Positions 1 to 8,548 of a DNA stretch of 64,000 nucleotides are shown here, in pieces. Both the position numbers and the translations under genes were made by a program. A model generated the notes under the pieces. It had not been told where the DNA came from. It saw only the letters and a program-made list of their open reading frames with translations, and did not search any database. The DNA comes from an uncultured Oscillibacter sp. (GTDB taxonomy: Bacteria; Bacillota; Clostridia; Oscillospirales; Oscillospiraceae), in NCBI GenBank assembly GCA_910576865.1, contig CAJTKE010000009.1, positions 1-64,000 of the forward strand, given 5' to 3'. How positions within the stretch are numbered: position 1 is the first letter of the stretch; each line of letters begins with the position of its first letter.

Positions 1-1
1 G

Positions 2-643
2 TATGAGTTCGCCGGGATGATCGTGGAGCGGTTCGCGGGCTATCACCGCCAGAGCTACGGCGGGTGCAAGGTGGGCGTCGGCGACGTGGTCATCGGGGCC
101 ACCGCTCTCGCCGCGGAGTACAACGGCGTGGAGAAAGCCAGCGCCGTCAAGGACAAGCTCATCGAGATGACCCACCTGAACGAGACGCTGTACTGCTGCG
201 GCATCGCCTGCTCCAGCCAGGGCTTCAAGACCAAGGCGGGAAACTATCAGATCGACCTGCTGCTTGCCAACGTCTGCAAGCAGAACATCACCCGCTTCCC
301 CTACGAGATCGTGCGCCTGGCGGAGGACGTGGCCGGCGGACTGATGGTCACCATGCCCTCCGAGAAGGACTTCGAGTCCGACACGGTTGTGGGGCGGAAC
401 GGCGAAACCATCGGGGACATCTGCCAGAAGTACTTCGCCGCCCGGGAGGGCGTGAAGACGGAGGACCGCCAGCGGGTCATGCGGTTCCTGGAGAACGTGT
501 GCCTGGGCGCGGCGGCGGTGGGCTACCGCACCGAGTCCATGCACGGCGCGGGCTCTCCCCAGGCCCAGCGCATCATGATCGCCCGCCAGGGCAACATCCA
601 GAAGAAAAAGCAATTGGCAAAAGACATTGCGGGCATCCAATAA
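2..643 (+). CDS. abfD: 4-hydroxybutyryl-CoA dehydratase, C-terminal part (5' end outside window)
   Basis: The frame is open from base 2, so the gene starts before the window; about 213 residues are visible. The protein belongs to the HpaB/4-hydroxybutyryl-CoA dehydratase flavoprotein family. The visible HRQSYGGC motif has His and Cys seven residues apart, matching the spacing of the known [4Fe-4S] ligands His292 and Cys299 of AbfD; plain HpaB oxygenases lack these. AbfD converts 4-hydroxybutyryl-CoA to crotonyl-CoA through vinylacetyl-CoA and needs FAD and an oxygen-sensitive cluster. The nearby dehydrogenase at 3525-4712 would make 4-hydroxybutyrate, so a succinate or 4-aminobutyrate to butyrate route is likely. 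The N-terminal Cys ligands lie outside the window and cannot be checked. Confidence 0.85.
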   Translation, partial: YEFAGMIVERFAGYHRQSYGGCKVGVGDVVIGATALAAEYNGVEKASAVKDKLIEMTHLNETLYCCGIACSSQGFKTKAGNYQIDLLLANVCKQNITRFPYEIVRLAEDVAGGLMVTMPSEKDFESDTVVGRNGETIGDICQKYFAAREGVKTEDRQRVMRFLENVCLGAAAVGYRTESMHGAGSPQAQRIMIARQGNIQKKKQLAKDIAGIQ

Positions 644-650
644 AACACCA

Positions 651-677
651 AAGGGCGCGGCCAAAGCCGCGCCCCTT
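651..677. terminator. Bidirectional intrinsic terminator
   Basis: A 9-bp GC stem (653-661 with 666-674, loop CAAA) is flanked by A's on the left and CTT on the right. It lies between the converging ends of abfD and the sigma-54 regulator, so it can serve both. Confidence 0.75.
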
Positions 678-678
678 C

Positions 679-2400
679 TCATTCCCTCAGCAATTCCTCT
701 ATGTTGATCTGATATCGTTTGATGCGGTATTGCAGATTCTGACGGCTCATGTTCAGCGTCCGCGCCGCCTCGGAGATATTTCCCCCGCTCTCCCGCAGTG
801 CCCGGCAGACCGCCTGATACGCCGCGTCCCGGATGGACGAGTTCAGGGACGCCGCCTTGCGCTCGGGCACAGGCCGTGGGGCAGGTCCCTCCTCCCCCGC
901 CAAAATATGCTCGGGGATATGGCGCGGCGTGATGGTGGACAGCTCGTCGGGAAGGATGTTCATGGCGTGCTCGATGGCGTGCTGCAGCTCCCGCACGTTT
1001 CCCGGCCAGCGGTACGCCTGGAACCGCTCCAGCGTGGCCTTGCTGATGTTCTTGACGTTCTTCTCCAGTTTTTGGTTGCATTGGATGATGAAGCTCTTCG
1101 CCAGCAGGCCGATGTCCTCCCGTCGGGCCCGCAGAGGCGGGATGGTGATGTTCACCACTCCCAGGCGGTAGAACAGGTCCTGCCGCAGCTTCCCCTCCTG
1201 GATGGCCTGATAGGGCGGGACGTTGGTGTTGGACAGCAGCCGGACGTCCACGTGAATCTCGGCGGAGCCGCCCACACGGCGGAAGGTCCCCTCCTGCAGA
1301 ACCCGGAGGAGCTTGGACTGGAGGTTGATGTTCATGGAGTTGATCTCGTCCAGCAGCAGCGTCCCGCCGTCAGCCTGTTCAAACAGTCCGGCCCGCTGTT
1401 CCGCCCCGGTGTAGGCCCCCCGCTCCGTGCCGAACAGCAGACCCTCCAGGAGATTTTCCGGAATGGCGGCGCAGTTGATGGCCAGGAAGGGCCCGTCCGA
1501 ACGGCGGCTGGCGTTGTGGATGCCCTGGGCGAACATCTCCTTGCCTGTGCCGGTCTCTCCGTAGATCATGACGGAGGAGTCGTTTTTCGCCACCTGCTCG
1601 CATTGCTCGATCACGTCCCGCATGGCGGAGCTGACGTAAACGATGTCTGAAAACCGGTACTGGGCCGTCAGCTCGCTTTTCGCTTTCGGCCGCACTCTTG
1701 AGGAACGGTTCAGCAGCTTGTCCTGCAGGTCCATGATCCGCTTTTGCAGGGCCTCGATCTGGGACCAGTTCTCCATGACCGTGAAGCCGCCCAGGACCTG
1801 CCCGTTCTGGGCGATGGGGTAGACGTTGGACATCACGTCAATGTTTTTTCCAAAGCGGGTGGCGTAATACTGCCGCCGGTTCAGAAGGGGACGCTTTTCC
1901 CGCAGAACCGTCGGGATCGCCAGCTCCGTGCCGTCCAGCATGTGGTATACGTCCTCCACATGCTCCCCCAGAACGTCCTGCGTCGCGACAGCTTCCATCT
2001 TGACTACGGCGTCGTTCAGCAGGTACAAGCGGCCTTCCGCGTCAAAGAGAGCCACCGCCTCGCTGATTTGATTCAAAATACTGATGAGCATATCGTGGCA
2101 GGCGTCGTTGGCGGCGTTGCGGAAGACGATCAGCCGGGAGCGGGGCGGCAGATTGGAGACCTCCGGCGCGGGGCAGCGGAGCAGATACTCGCCAAAGGCG
2201 ATGTTGGCGTATACGGGCTCCTCCGACTCCCGGCAGAGCGGGGCCGCGATTTCCCACAGGGACCGGCCCTCCAGCTCCCCCGCTCCGTGAAGAAGATGGC
2301 CGCCGGTCTCATTGACGGCCAGGATGATCTCGTTTTCCCCCAGCAGGGCCGCCCCCAGGCCGCACTGAGACAATACCGTCATCGCATCTCTGTAATCCAT
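679..2400 (-). CDS. Sigma-54-dependent transcriptional activator with PAS domains
   Basis: A 573-residue enhancer-binding protein. The order is PAS-like sensor (about 1-100), second PAS (about 105-215), AAA+ domain (about 245-480) with Walker A GETGTGKE, a GAYTGA loop (a variant of the usual GAFTGA that contacts sigma-54), Walker B LLLDEIN, and a Fis-type helix-turn-helix near the C terminus (GNISEAARTLNMSRQNLQYR). No REC domain is present, so it probably senses a ligand or redox cue through PAS. The ATG at 2400 is preferred over an upstream GTG because an AGGGGG ribosome site lies 6-7 bases before it. Its target is unknown. It sits between the 4-hydroxybutyrate genes, which makes them candidates. 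TTGCCGG half-sites lie just upstream. Confidence 0.9.
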   Translation of the reverse strand: MDYRDAMTVLSQCGLGAALLGENEIILAVNETGGHLLHGAGELEGRSLWEIAAPLCRESEEPVYANIAFGEYLLRCPAPEVSNLPPRSRLIVFRNAANDACHDMLISILNQISEAVALFDAEGRLYLLNDAVVKMEAVATQDVLGEHVEDVYHMLDGTELAIPTVLREKRPLLNRRQYYATRFGKNIDVMSNVYPIAQNGQVLGGFTVMENWSQIEALQKRIMDLQDKLLNRSSRVRPKAKSELTAQYRFSDIVYVSSAMRDVIEQCEQVAKNDSSVMIYGETGTGKEMFAQGIHNASRRSDGPFLAINCAAIPENLLEGLLFGTERGAYTGAEQRAGLFEQADGGTLLLDEINSMNINLQSKLLRVLQEGTFRRVGGSAEIHVDVRLLSNTNVPPYQAIQEGKLRQDLFYRLGVVNITIPPLRARREDIGLLAKSFIIQCNQKLEKNVKNISKATLERFQAYRWPGNVRELQHAIEHAMNILPDELSTITPRHIPEHILAGEEGPAPRPVPERKAASLNSSIRDAAYQAVCRALRESGGNISEAARTLNMSRQNLQYRIKRYQINIEELLRE

Positions 2401-2454
2401 TGGCGTCCCCCTTCCGAACAATATCACGTCATATCATGAAGCATATCATATTTT

Positions 2455-2571
2455 CCGGCAATACGCAAAACAAACCGGCATATTTCCATCAGGAAAATCA
2501 TACCGGATTTTCCACGCCGCAGCTTTGCCGGGCCTCGTATGTTTTTTGCCGGGATTCCCGGAAGTCGGCAA
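2455..2571. promoter_or_regulatory. Cluster of TTGCCGG half-sites upstream of the sigma-54 regulator
   Basis: The 236-bp space between the regulator and the amt relic holds TTGCCGG at 2525-2531 and 2546-2552, its reverse complement CCGGCAA at 2455-2461, and partial copies at 2475-2480 and 2566-2571. The last two complete sites form an inverted arrangement. Clusters like this resemble enhancer sites of sigma-54 activators, but no clear -24/-12 promoter was found, so the role is inference. Confidence 0.35.
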
Positions 2572-2636
2572 AAACTTTGTCGGACTTGCCATGAGGTGTT
2601 TATATGGAATGTACCATTTAGCAAAGAGGAATTCTT

Positions 2637-3018
2637 GTGAATACAGTCGATATGTCATTCGTTCTAATCTGTGCCTCTATGGCCCTGCTGATGACTCCGG
2701 CCCTGGCTGTTTTCTATGCAGGTCTATGCCGCAAAAAAAGCGAAGTGGACATCATGATGCAGGTCTGGATCTGTCTTGCCGTTGTGAGACCGCTTTCTGC
2801 AAATGGCTTACGCCGTCATCACCCCTGCCTTGATCTGCGGCGCGACAGCGGAACGGATGACCCTGAAAGCCTGGGTTTTATTTGCGCTGCTTTGGAGCCT
2901 CGTGGTCTACATCCCATTGGCCCATATGACCTGGGGCGGCGGACTGTTCGCCTCACTTGGCTTGGTTGTTTTGCGGCAAAATAGAAGGCGGGGAAACAAC
3001 CGGGAAGCGGCAAAATAA
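2637..3018 (+). pseudogene. Ammonium transporter (Amt family) relic
   Basis: A GTG start at 2637 with an AGAGGA ribosome site begins a normal Amt N terminus (first membrane helix MSFVLICASMALLMTPALAV, then FYAGLCRKK). After about 50 residues the frame changes at about 2790 and the matching continuation FLQMAYAVITPALICGATAERM appears in another frame. Roughly 40-50 residues of the usual sequence between them are missing. Homology ends again after WGGGLFASLG (about 2961). All later helices, including the pore histidines, are absent. The reading frame then runs to a stop at 3018. This is a non-functional remnant with at least two deletions. Confidence 0.8.
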
Positions 3019-3044
3019 AAAGTGAAATCAAGAGAGGAAAAGGG

Positions 3045-3077
3045 AAGAGCGTGCCGAGAAAGACGGCACGCTCTTTT
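3045..3077 (+). terminator. Intrinsic terminator after the amt relic
   Basis: A 12-bp perfect stem (3045-3056 with 3064-3075) and a 7-base loop end in a T run. It follows the amt relic, so the original transcription unit's 3' end has survived. Confidence 0.85.
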
Positions 3078-3168
3078 CAGCATTGTAGAAAGGATAAGAA
3101 AGATGTAGTATCAGGAAAGAAAAGAAAGGAAGGGAGAAGGAACAGCCCCTGCCACAGTTCGTTCCTTT

Positions 3169-3469
3169 TTGAGCTTACTCCACATCAGCTTCGGCGTAAT
3201 CAAAGATGGCGGCTGTGGGGAAATCCTTTACCCCAACACAATCCGGGACCTGATAGACTTCTCTCTTCGGGAATGCGTCAGGTGGGAGATTCCGGTCCGG
3301 CGGTGCAGGAGCTGTGGAAGGTACTTCCTCATCACCGGACGGATCACGGCGGAGTATTGCAGCCGCCTCAGCGCATCCAGGAAGCTCTGTCGGAGCACCG
3401 CTCCTGTTCAGAAGTGGGCGGAGAGCCGCGGACGAGTTCAAGGCATGGTTAAAAAGTCCGCAAGAATAA
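3169..3469 (+). pseudogene. DUF6076-like zinc-ribbon protein fragment
   Basis: One frame reads YPNTIRDLIDFSLRECV, followed by a CxxCGRYF...AEYC pattern (four zinc-ligand-like cysteines). This resembles the C-terminal part of DUF6076-type hypothetical proteins of Clostridia. After about 3420 the expected ending (DEFKAWLKSPQE, stop at 3467-3469) appears in a different frame, so a frameshift or small deletion lies between. No good start or ribosome site is visible. The family name is from memory and uncertain; that this is a broken gene is better supported. Confidence 0.5.
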
Positions 3470-3478
3470 TACCGAAAA

Positions 3479-3505
3479 GAGGCCGGTCCCGACGGGACCG
3501 GCCTC
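3479..3505 (-). terminator. Intrinsic terminator for the iron alcohol dehydrogenase gene
   Basis: A 12-bp perfect GC stem (3479-3490 with 3494-3505, 3-base loop). Read on the minus strand it is followed by TTTT and lies 20 bases after the stop of the gene at 3525-4712. Confidence 0.8.
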
Positions 3506-3524
3506 GTGTTCTGTTTCAAAGGGA

Positions 3525-4712
3525 TCAGAAGCACTTGCGATAGATGGCTTCCTCGCTCTCCAGGTCGAAGGGATAATAGGCGTTGGTCATCAGCCGCTGC
3601 TGGTTGGCCTCCACGCTCTGGGGGAACTTCTTGAAGTCCTCCTCGGTGAAGCCGCAGTCCCGCAGGGGACGCAGGGGCAGGATGCGCTGCAGCAGGGCGT
3701 TCATCTCGGGGATGGCGTTCCTGGCCTCGCAGCCGAGGATCCGGGCCACCAGCTCCTTGAAGCGCATGATCTCGCCGTCCGGGTTCTTCTCGTCATAGTA
3801 GTCCATGATGGCGCCGAACAGCATGTAGTTGCTCTCGCCGTGGGCCACGTGATAGGTGCCGCCCAGGGGGAAGCTCATGCCGTGGACAGGGCCGCAGCCC
3901 GCCTTCAGGAAGGCGATGCCCGCGTAGAAGCTGGCCGTCACGAACTCGTCCAGGTACTCGAACCGGGCGTCCTGGCCCTTCTCGTCGATCAGCTTGAAGC
4001 CCTTCAGGATCATATCCATGGCCTTCTCGGAGAAGAGCTCGCTGGTCTGCGTCTTCCGGTGGGGGCTCAGGAAGGACTCGGTGGCGTGGACCAGGGCGTC
4101 GATGGCGGAGCAGGCGAAGGGCTTGTAGGGCAGGGTCTTGATGAGGTCGGGGATCAGGCAGACCTTGTTGGGGATGATGTCGTCGGACACCAGACCCAGC
4201 TTGGTCTCGCCGCCGGTGAGGACCCCGTCTTTTTCGTCCTTGACAATCGCCACGGAGATGTTGGTGCACTCGGAGCCCGTGCCGCAGGTGGTGGGGATGG
4301 CGATGACGTCCTTCTCATGCTGGACGGGGAAGCGCTTGAAATACAGGTTGTGGACCGTGTCGGGGCGCTTGCAGCCCAGCAGCTTGCACAGGTCCATGAT
4401 GGCGCCGCCGCCGACCGCGATGACCCGGTCATAGCTCTCGTAGGGGATGGCGTCATACATGGTCTGGATCATGGCCTCGGAGGGTTCGCCCGCGCCGAAC
4501 TTCTCCTGGAACACAAAGTTGCATTTCAGACCCAAATCCTTCATAAACGGGGTGTAAATGAACTCATTGGTCAGCACCACGTCCCGCTCGTTCAGCTTGA
4601 ATTCCTCGGCCATGGCGGCGAAGGTATCGAACTTGTATACGGTGGGGGCGAAGATGATCTCCCGCTTGTCGGCCATCAGAGCGGCGGAAAAAGCGTCCAT
4701 TTTCTGAGCCAT
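3525..4712 (-). CDS. 4hbD: Iron-containing alcohol dehydrogenase, probable NAD-dependent 4-hydroxybutyrate dehydrogenase
   Basis: A 395-residue group III iron-dependent alcohol dehydrogenase. The N-terminal half holds the nucleotide-binding signature AVGGGAIMD and the conserved IPTTCGTGSE; the C-terminal half holds metal-ligand histidines within HATESFLSPHRK and GPVHGMSFPLGG. The length and neighbourhood (abfD-type dehydratase 3 kb away) fit 4-hydroxybutyrate dehydrogenase, which reduces succinate semialdehyde to 4-hydroxybutyrate or the reverse. Other short-chain alcohol substrates remain possible on sequence alone. The ATG at 4712 has an AAGGAG site 11 bases upstream. It appears to be a single-gene unit ended by the terminator at 3479-3505. 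Confidence 0.8.
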   Translation of the reverse strand: MAQKMDAFSAALMADKREIIFAPTVYKFDTFAAMAEEFKLNERDVVLTNEFIYTPFMKDLGLKCNFVFQEKFGAGEPSEAMIQTMYDAIPYESYDRVIAVGGGAIMDLCKLLGCKRPDTVHNLYFKRFPVQHEKDVIAIPTTCGTGSECTNISVAIVKDEKDGVLTGGETKLGLVSDDIIPNKVCLIPDLIKTLPYKPFACSAIDALVHATESFLSPHRKTQTSELFSEKAMDMILKGFKLIDEKGQDARFEYLDEFVTASFYAGIAFLKAGCGPVHGMSFPLGGTYHVAHGESNYMLFGAIMDYYDEKNPDGEIMRFKELVARILGCEARNAIPEMNALLQRILPLRPLRDCGFTEEDFKKFPQSVEANQQRLMTNAYYPFDLESEEAIYRKCF

Positions 4713-4743
4713 AGTGAATCAGTCTCCTTGTCATATTTCGCGG

Positions 4744-4763
4744 GCCCCGGCAGACGCCGGGGC
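4744..4763 (-). terminator. Possible terminator after the E3 gene
   Basis: A 7-bp GCCCCGG/CCGGGGC stem lies in the 61-bp gap after the E3 stop. It has no clear T run, so some transcription may continue into the alcohol dehydrogenase gene. Confidence 0.4.
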
Positions 4764-4773
4764 TCTGTTTGGT

Positions 4774-6168
4774 TTATCTGCGGACCTTCGGCGCGTGGAC
4801 ACAGGTCCCATGGCAGGCGTGGGCCGCCTCCATGACCACCTCGCTGACCGTCGGGTGGGGATGGACGGTGCCGCCAATCTCGGAGATCGTCCCCTCGCAC
4901 TCCATGACAGCGGCGACCTCGGCGGCCAGATCCGTGGCCCTGGGTCCGATGACGTGGAAGCCCAGGATTTCCTCCGTGCCCTTGTCGAAGACAAACTTCA
5001 CCAAGCCCTTGTTCTCCCCCATGGTCAGGGCCTTGCCGTTGCCGGAGAGGTTGAACTTCCCGACGCCAATCTCTTTCCCGGTGGCCCGGGCCTGCTCCTC
5101 CGTGAGGCCCACCATGGCCGTCTCCGGATTGCAGTAGACGCAGGAGGGAATGCGGTTCAGGTTCAGCTGCTTGCAGGGCTTCCCGGCGATGTGGTCGGCT
5201 GCCATGGTTCCCTGGGCCGTGGCCACGTGGGCCAGCTGCATCTTGCCGTTGATGTCCCCGATGGCGTAGACCCCGGGGACGCTGGTCCGGCAGAGGCCGT
5301 CCACCTCCACGAAGCCCTTCCGGTCCATCCTCACGCCGATGGTATCCAGGCCCACGCCCCTGGTATTGGGAGCCCGTCCCCCGGCCATGAGGACCACGTC
5401 GCCCTCCGCCGTGCCCTTGGCCCCGTCCTTGACGGAGGCGTAGTTGACTTTCAGGCCCGGCTCGATGGACTCCACCTTCACGCCCAGGACCAGCTCCACA
5501 CCGTTCTTTTTCAGCTCGGCCTCCACGAAGTCGGTGATATCCTTGTCCAGGGGACCCAGCACACGGTCCAGCATCTCGACAATGGTGACCTTGACGCCCA
5601 GGCGGCAATAGAAGGTCGCGAACTCGATGCCGATGACCCCGCCGCCCACGATGATGATGTGCTTCGGGCAGACGGTCATATCCAGCAGTCCGGTGGAGTC
5701 CACCACGCCGGGCAGGTCCACGCCGGGAATGGGAATCCGGGCGGGATTGGAGCCGGTGGCCACGATCAGGTGCCTGCACTCCAAAGTTTCGCCGTTGTCC
5801 AACTCCACGGTGGTCCGGGAAGCAATGGTGGCCCTGGCCTTGAACACTGTGACCCCGTGGCTCTTCTCCAGGGCGGCGATGCCGCCGCTGAGCTGCCTGG
5901 AGACGGCGTTTTTCCGCTCGATGATCTTGGCGTAGTCAAAGGAGACGTTTTCCGCGCTGATGCCGAAGGCCCCTCCGCTTTTCGCCTCGTAGTACACATC
6001 GGCGGAGTGGAGCAGGGTTTTCGTGGGGATGCAGCCCCGGTTCAGGCAGGTGCCGCCCAACTCCGCCTCTTCCACCAGGGCGGCCTTCAGGCCGTTCTGG
6101 GCCAGACGGATGGCGCAGGCATAGCCGCCCGGGCCGCCGCCGATGACGGCCGCGTCAAATTTCTGCAT
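4774..6168 (-). CDS. acoL: Dihydrolipoyl dehydrogenase (E3)
   Basis: A 464-residue flavoprotein disulfide reductase. The FAD-binding GGGPGGYA lies at the N terminus, the redox pair is in GGTCLNRGCIPTK, a second dinucleotide site VGGGVIGIEFA lies near residue 175 and the C-terminal His-Pro catalytic region is HPHPT. It reoxidises dihydrolipoamide on E2 with NAD. It is the last gene of the E1alpha-E1beta-E2-E3 operon, 14 bases after E2, with a GGGAGG ribosome site. No lipoyl domain is fused at its N terminus. Confidence 0.93.
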   Translation of the reverse strand: MQKFDAAVIGGGPGGYACAIRLAQNGLKAALVEEAELGGTCLNRGCIPTKTLLHSADVYYEAKSGGAFGISAENVSFDYAKIIERKNAVSRQLSGGIAALEKSHGVTVFKARATIASRTTVELDNGETLECRHLIVATGSNPARIPIPGVDLPGVVDSTGLLDMTVCPKHIIIVGGGVIGIEFATFYCRLGVKVTIVEMLDRVLGPLDKDITDFVEAELKKNGVELVLGVKVESIEPGLKVNYASVKDGAKGTAEGDVVLMAGGRAPNTRGVGLDTIGVRMDRKGFVEVDGLCRTSVPGVYAIGDINGKMQLAHVATAQGTMAADHIAGKPCKQLNLNRIPSCVYCNPETAMVGLTEEQARATGKEIGVGKFNLSGNGKALTMGENKGLVKFVFDKGTEEILGFHVIGPRATDLAAEVAAVMECEGTISEIGGTVHPHPTVSEVVMEAAHACHGTCVHAPKVRR

Positions 6169-6182
6169 ACGTCAGTCCTCCC

Positions 6183-7535
6183 TTAAATAAGTAAAACCGG
6201 GTTTTGCAGGTAGTTCTTCACCTTCTGGAGGAACTTCGCCGCCTCGGCCCCGTCGATGATCCGGTGGTCGTAGCTCAGGCACAGGGCGCAGACGGATTTG
6301 ATGACGATCTCGTCCTCCCCCCCGGCGTTGGTCACCACCACCGGGGTCTTGGCGATTTTGCCCACGGCCAGGATGGCGGACTCCGGCGGGTTGATGATGG
6401 CCACAAAATCATCCAGATCGAACATGCCCAGTGAGGACACCGTGAAAGTGCCGCCGTGATAGTCCGCGTCAGTGAGGCGGCCCTCCCGGGCCTTCTCAAT
6501 GAGCTCGGCAGACGTTGCCGCTATGCCGCTGAGGCCGATGATGTCCGCGTCCTTGATGACCGGGACGATCAGACCACCCGGTACGGAGACGGCGGTCCCC
6601 ACGTTCACATAGTCGTGGTACAGGATGCTGTCCCCCTCCACGGAGGCGTTGACGATGGGCATATCCGCCAGGGCCTTGGCGCAGGCCCGGACGATGATGT
6701 CGTTGTAGGAGACCTTGAGCCCCAAGTCCTTGTACTGCTTCCGCAGGGCGATGGCGGCGGTCATGTCCACCCTGATCCGGTGGCAGGTCTGGGCGTTGGT
6801 CTCCTTGCTGGACAGCATGTTCCGGGAGATTGCCTTGCGCATACCGCTCATGGGTTCGGTGTGGGTGCCCCGGTCCTGCTGGGCGGAGGCGGCAGGAGCG
6901 CTGGATGCAGCGGGAGCCGCCGGAGCGGGGGCCGCGCCGGGCAGGTCGGCGGCGGTGATCTTGCCGCCCCGGCCCGTGCCCGTGACGCCGCTCAGGTCCA
7001 CGCCCCGGGCTTTGGCGATGTTCGCCGCCAGAGGCGTCACGGCGGGCCTGTTGGCCACACAGGCATTCACGTCCCGCTCAATGACCAGGCCGTCGGGGCC
7101 GGAGCCGGGGACGGCGGCGATGTCCACGCCGTTTTCCTCCGCCCGGAGACGGGCGCGGGGAGAGGAGAAGACCCGTTCACCGGGAGCCCGCTCCACGGCG
7201 GGCGCGGCGGGAGCCTCCGGAGCCGGAGCGGCGGGAGCCGCTTCCGCCGGGGCGGCGGGGGCCGTGTCACCGCCCACCAGGGCGGAGATATCCTCGCCGG
7301 GTTCGCCCAGGACGGCGATGGGCTGGGTGATGGGCACCACGTCCCCCTCGGGGTGGATGATTTTCAGCAGGGTGCCGGAGGCTTCCGCGTCCATGGTGAT
7401 GGTCAGCTTGTCGGTCTCCATCTCGAAGAGGGGCTCTCCGGCTGTAACGGCCTCGCCCTCTTTTTTCAGCCAGCTGGTGATGGTGCCCTCCTCCATCATG
7501 AGGCCCTGCTTGGGCATGATAACGATCGTTGCCAT
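6183..7535 (-). CDS. acoC: Dihydrolipoamide acyltransferase (E2) of a 2-oxoacid/acetoin dehydrogenase complex
   Basis: A 450-residue protein with one N-terminal lipoyl domain (about 1-78, lipoylated lysine in METDKLT), a long Ala/Pro/Glu-rich linker, a peripheral-subunit-binding domain (about 120-155) with a second E3-binding-like stretch near 165-200, and a C-terminal acyltransferase domain (about 220-450) with the catalytic region LSYDHRIIDGA. It carries the acyl group from E1 to CoA. Gene order and close spacing to E1beta (17 bases) indicate one complex. The lipoate ligase at 10419-11420 probably lipoylates it. Confidence 0.9.
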   Translation of the reverse strand: MATIVIMPKQGLMMEEGTITSWLKKEGEAVTAGEPLFEMETDKLTITMDAEASGTLLKIIHPEGDVVPITQPIAVLGEPGEDISALVGGDTAPAAPAEAAPAAPAPEAPAAPAVERAPGERVFSSPRARLRAEENGVDIAAVPGSGPDGLVIERDVNACVANRPAVTPLAANIAKARGVDLSGVTGTGRGGKITAADLPGAAPAPAAPAASSAPAASAQQDRGTHTEPMSGMRKAISRNMLSSKETNAQTCHRIRVDMTAAIALRKQYKDLGLKVSYNDIIVRACAKALADMPIVNASVEGDSILYHDYVNVGTAVSVPGGLIVPVIKDADIIGLSGIAATSAELIEKAREGRLTDADYHGGTFTVSSLGMFDLDDFVAIINPPESAILAVGKIAKTPVVVTNAGGEDEIVIKSVCALCLSYDHRIIDGAEAAKFLQKVKNYLQNPVLLI

Positions 7536-7552
7536 AAGTCAGAGCTCCTTTC

Positions 7553-8533
7553 TCAGCGGTAGCACGCGGCCTTGCAGGCGTCCACAATTTCCTTCACACT
7601 GGGAATGACGGCGGCTTCCAGGCCGGGGTTGAAGGGCAAGGGGCAGGCTTTCGCGCCCAGGTGCACCGGGGCGGCGTCCAGGTACGGGAAGACCATCCGG
7701 CCCACCTGGGACACCACCTGCGCGCCCCAGCCGTTGTTCTGGTGGGCCTCGTGGACCACCACCAGACGGCCCGTCTTCTTCACGCTGTCCGCCACGGTAT
7801 CGTAGTCGAAGGGCACCAGGGTCCGGGGGTCGATGACCTCGGCGGAAATGCCCTCCTTCGCCAGCTCGTCGGCGGCTTCCAGGGCGCGGCTGACGTAGAG
7901 GAGGTTGGCGACGACGGTCACGTCCGTACCCTCCCGCTTCACGTCGGCCTTGCCGAAGGGAATCATGAACTCCGGGTCGTCGGGCACCTCACCCTTGGTG
8001 ATGTACAGGGCCTTGTGCTCGAAGAAGCAGACCGGGTTGTCGTCCCGGATGGCGGTGCGGAGGAGGCCCGCCGCCTCGGCGGGGGTGGAAGGGCACGCCA
8101 CCTTCAAGCCCGGAATGTGCATGAAAATGCTCTCCAGGGACTGGGAGTGGGTGGCGGCGTTGCCCCGGCCGGTGCCCTGCTGGCTCCGGAGGACCATGGG
8201 GATCTTCGCGTTGCCGCCGAAGACATAGCGGGTCTTGGCCATCTGGTTGAAAATCTGGTCCGCCGCCACGAAGGCGAAGTCCCAGTACATCAGCTCCGCC
8301 ACAGGCCGCATCCCAGCGCAGGCCGCGCCCAGGGCCGCGCCCACAATGGCGGACTCGGAGATGGGGGTGTTGCGGATTCTCTCCGTGCCAAACTCCTTGT
8401 AGAGGTCCCGGGTGGTGCCGAAGACACCGCCCAGCTTCTCCACGTCCTCGCCCATGACGAAGACCCTTTCATCCCTGCGCATTTCCTCGGCGATGACCTG
8501 GCGGATCGCCTGCGCGTAACTCATCTTGGCCAT
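7553..8533 (-). CDS. acoB: Thiamine-diphosphate-dependent dehydrogenase E1 beta subunit
   Basis: A 326-residue transketolase-like beta subunit (pyrimidine-binding half, then the transketolase C-terminal domain). Typical stretches are MGEDVEKLGGVFG near the start, FNQMAKTRYVFGG and QGTGRGNAATHSQSLE. It pairs with the alpha subunit encoded 15 bases upstream to form the heterotetrameric E1. The acetoin versus pyruvate or branched-chain substrate choice cannot be made from this subunit alone. Confidence 0.9.
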   Translation of the reverse strand: MAKMSYAQAIRQVIAEEMRRDERVFVMGEDVEKLGGVFGTTRDLYKEFGTERIRNTPISESAIVGAALGAACAGMRPVAELMYWDFAFVAADQIFNQMAKTRYVFGGNAKIPMVLRSQQGTGRGNAATHSQSLESIFMHIPGLKVACPSTPAEAAGLLRTAIRDDNPVCFFEHKALYITKGEVPDDPEFMIPFGKADVKREGTDVTVVANLLYVSRALEAADELAKEGISAEVIDPRTLVPFDYDTVADSVKKTGRLVVVHEAHQNNGWGAQVVSQVGRMVFPYLDAAPVHLGAKACPLPFNPGLEAAVIPSVKEIVDACKAACYR

Positions 8534-8548
8534 TGTCTCGTACCCCCC

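Noticed and set aside
2637..3018. A possible small functional two-part ammonium channel
   Set aside because: Frame change and loss of nearly all helices and the pore histidines leave no workable channel.
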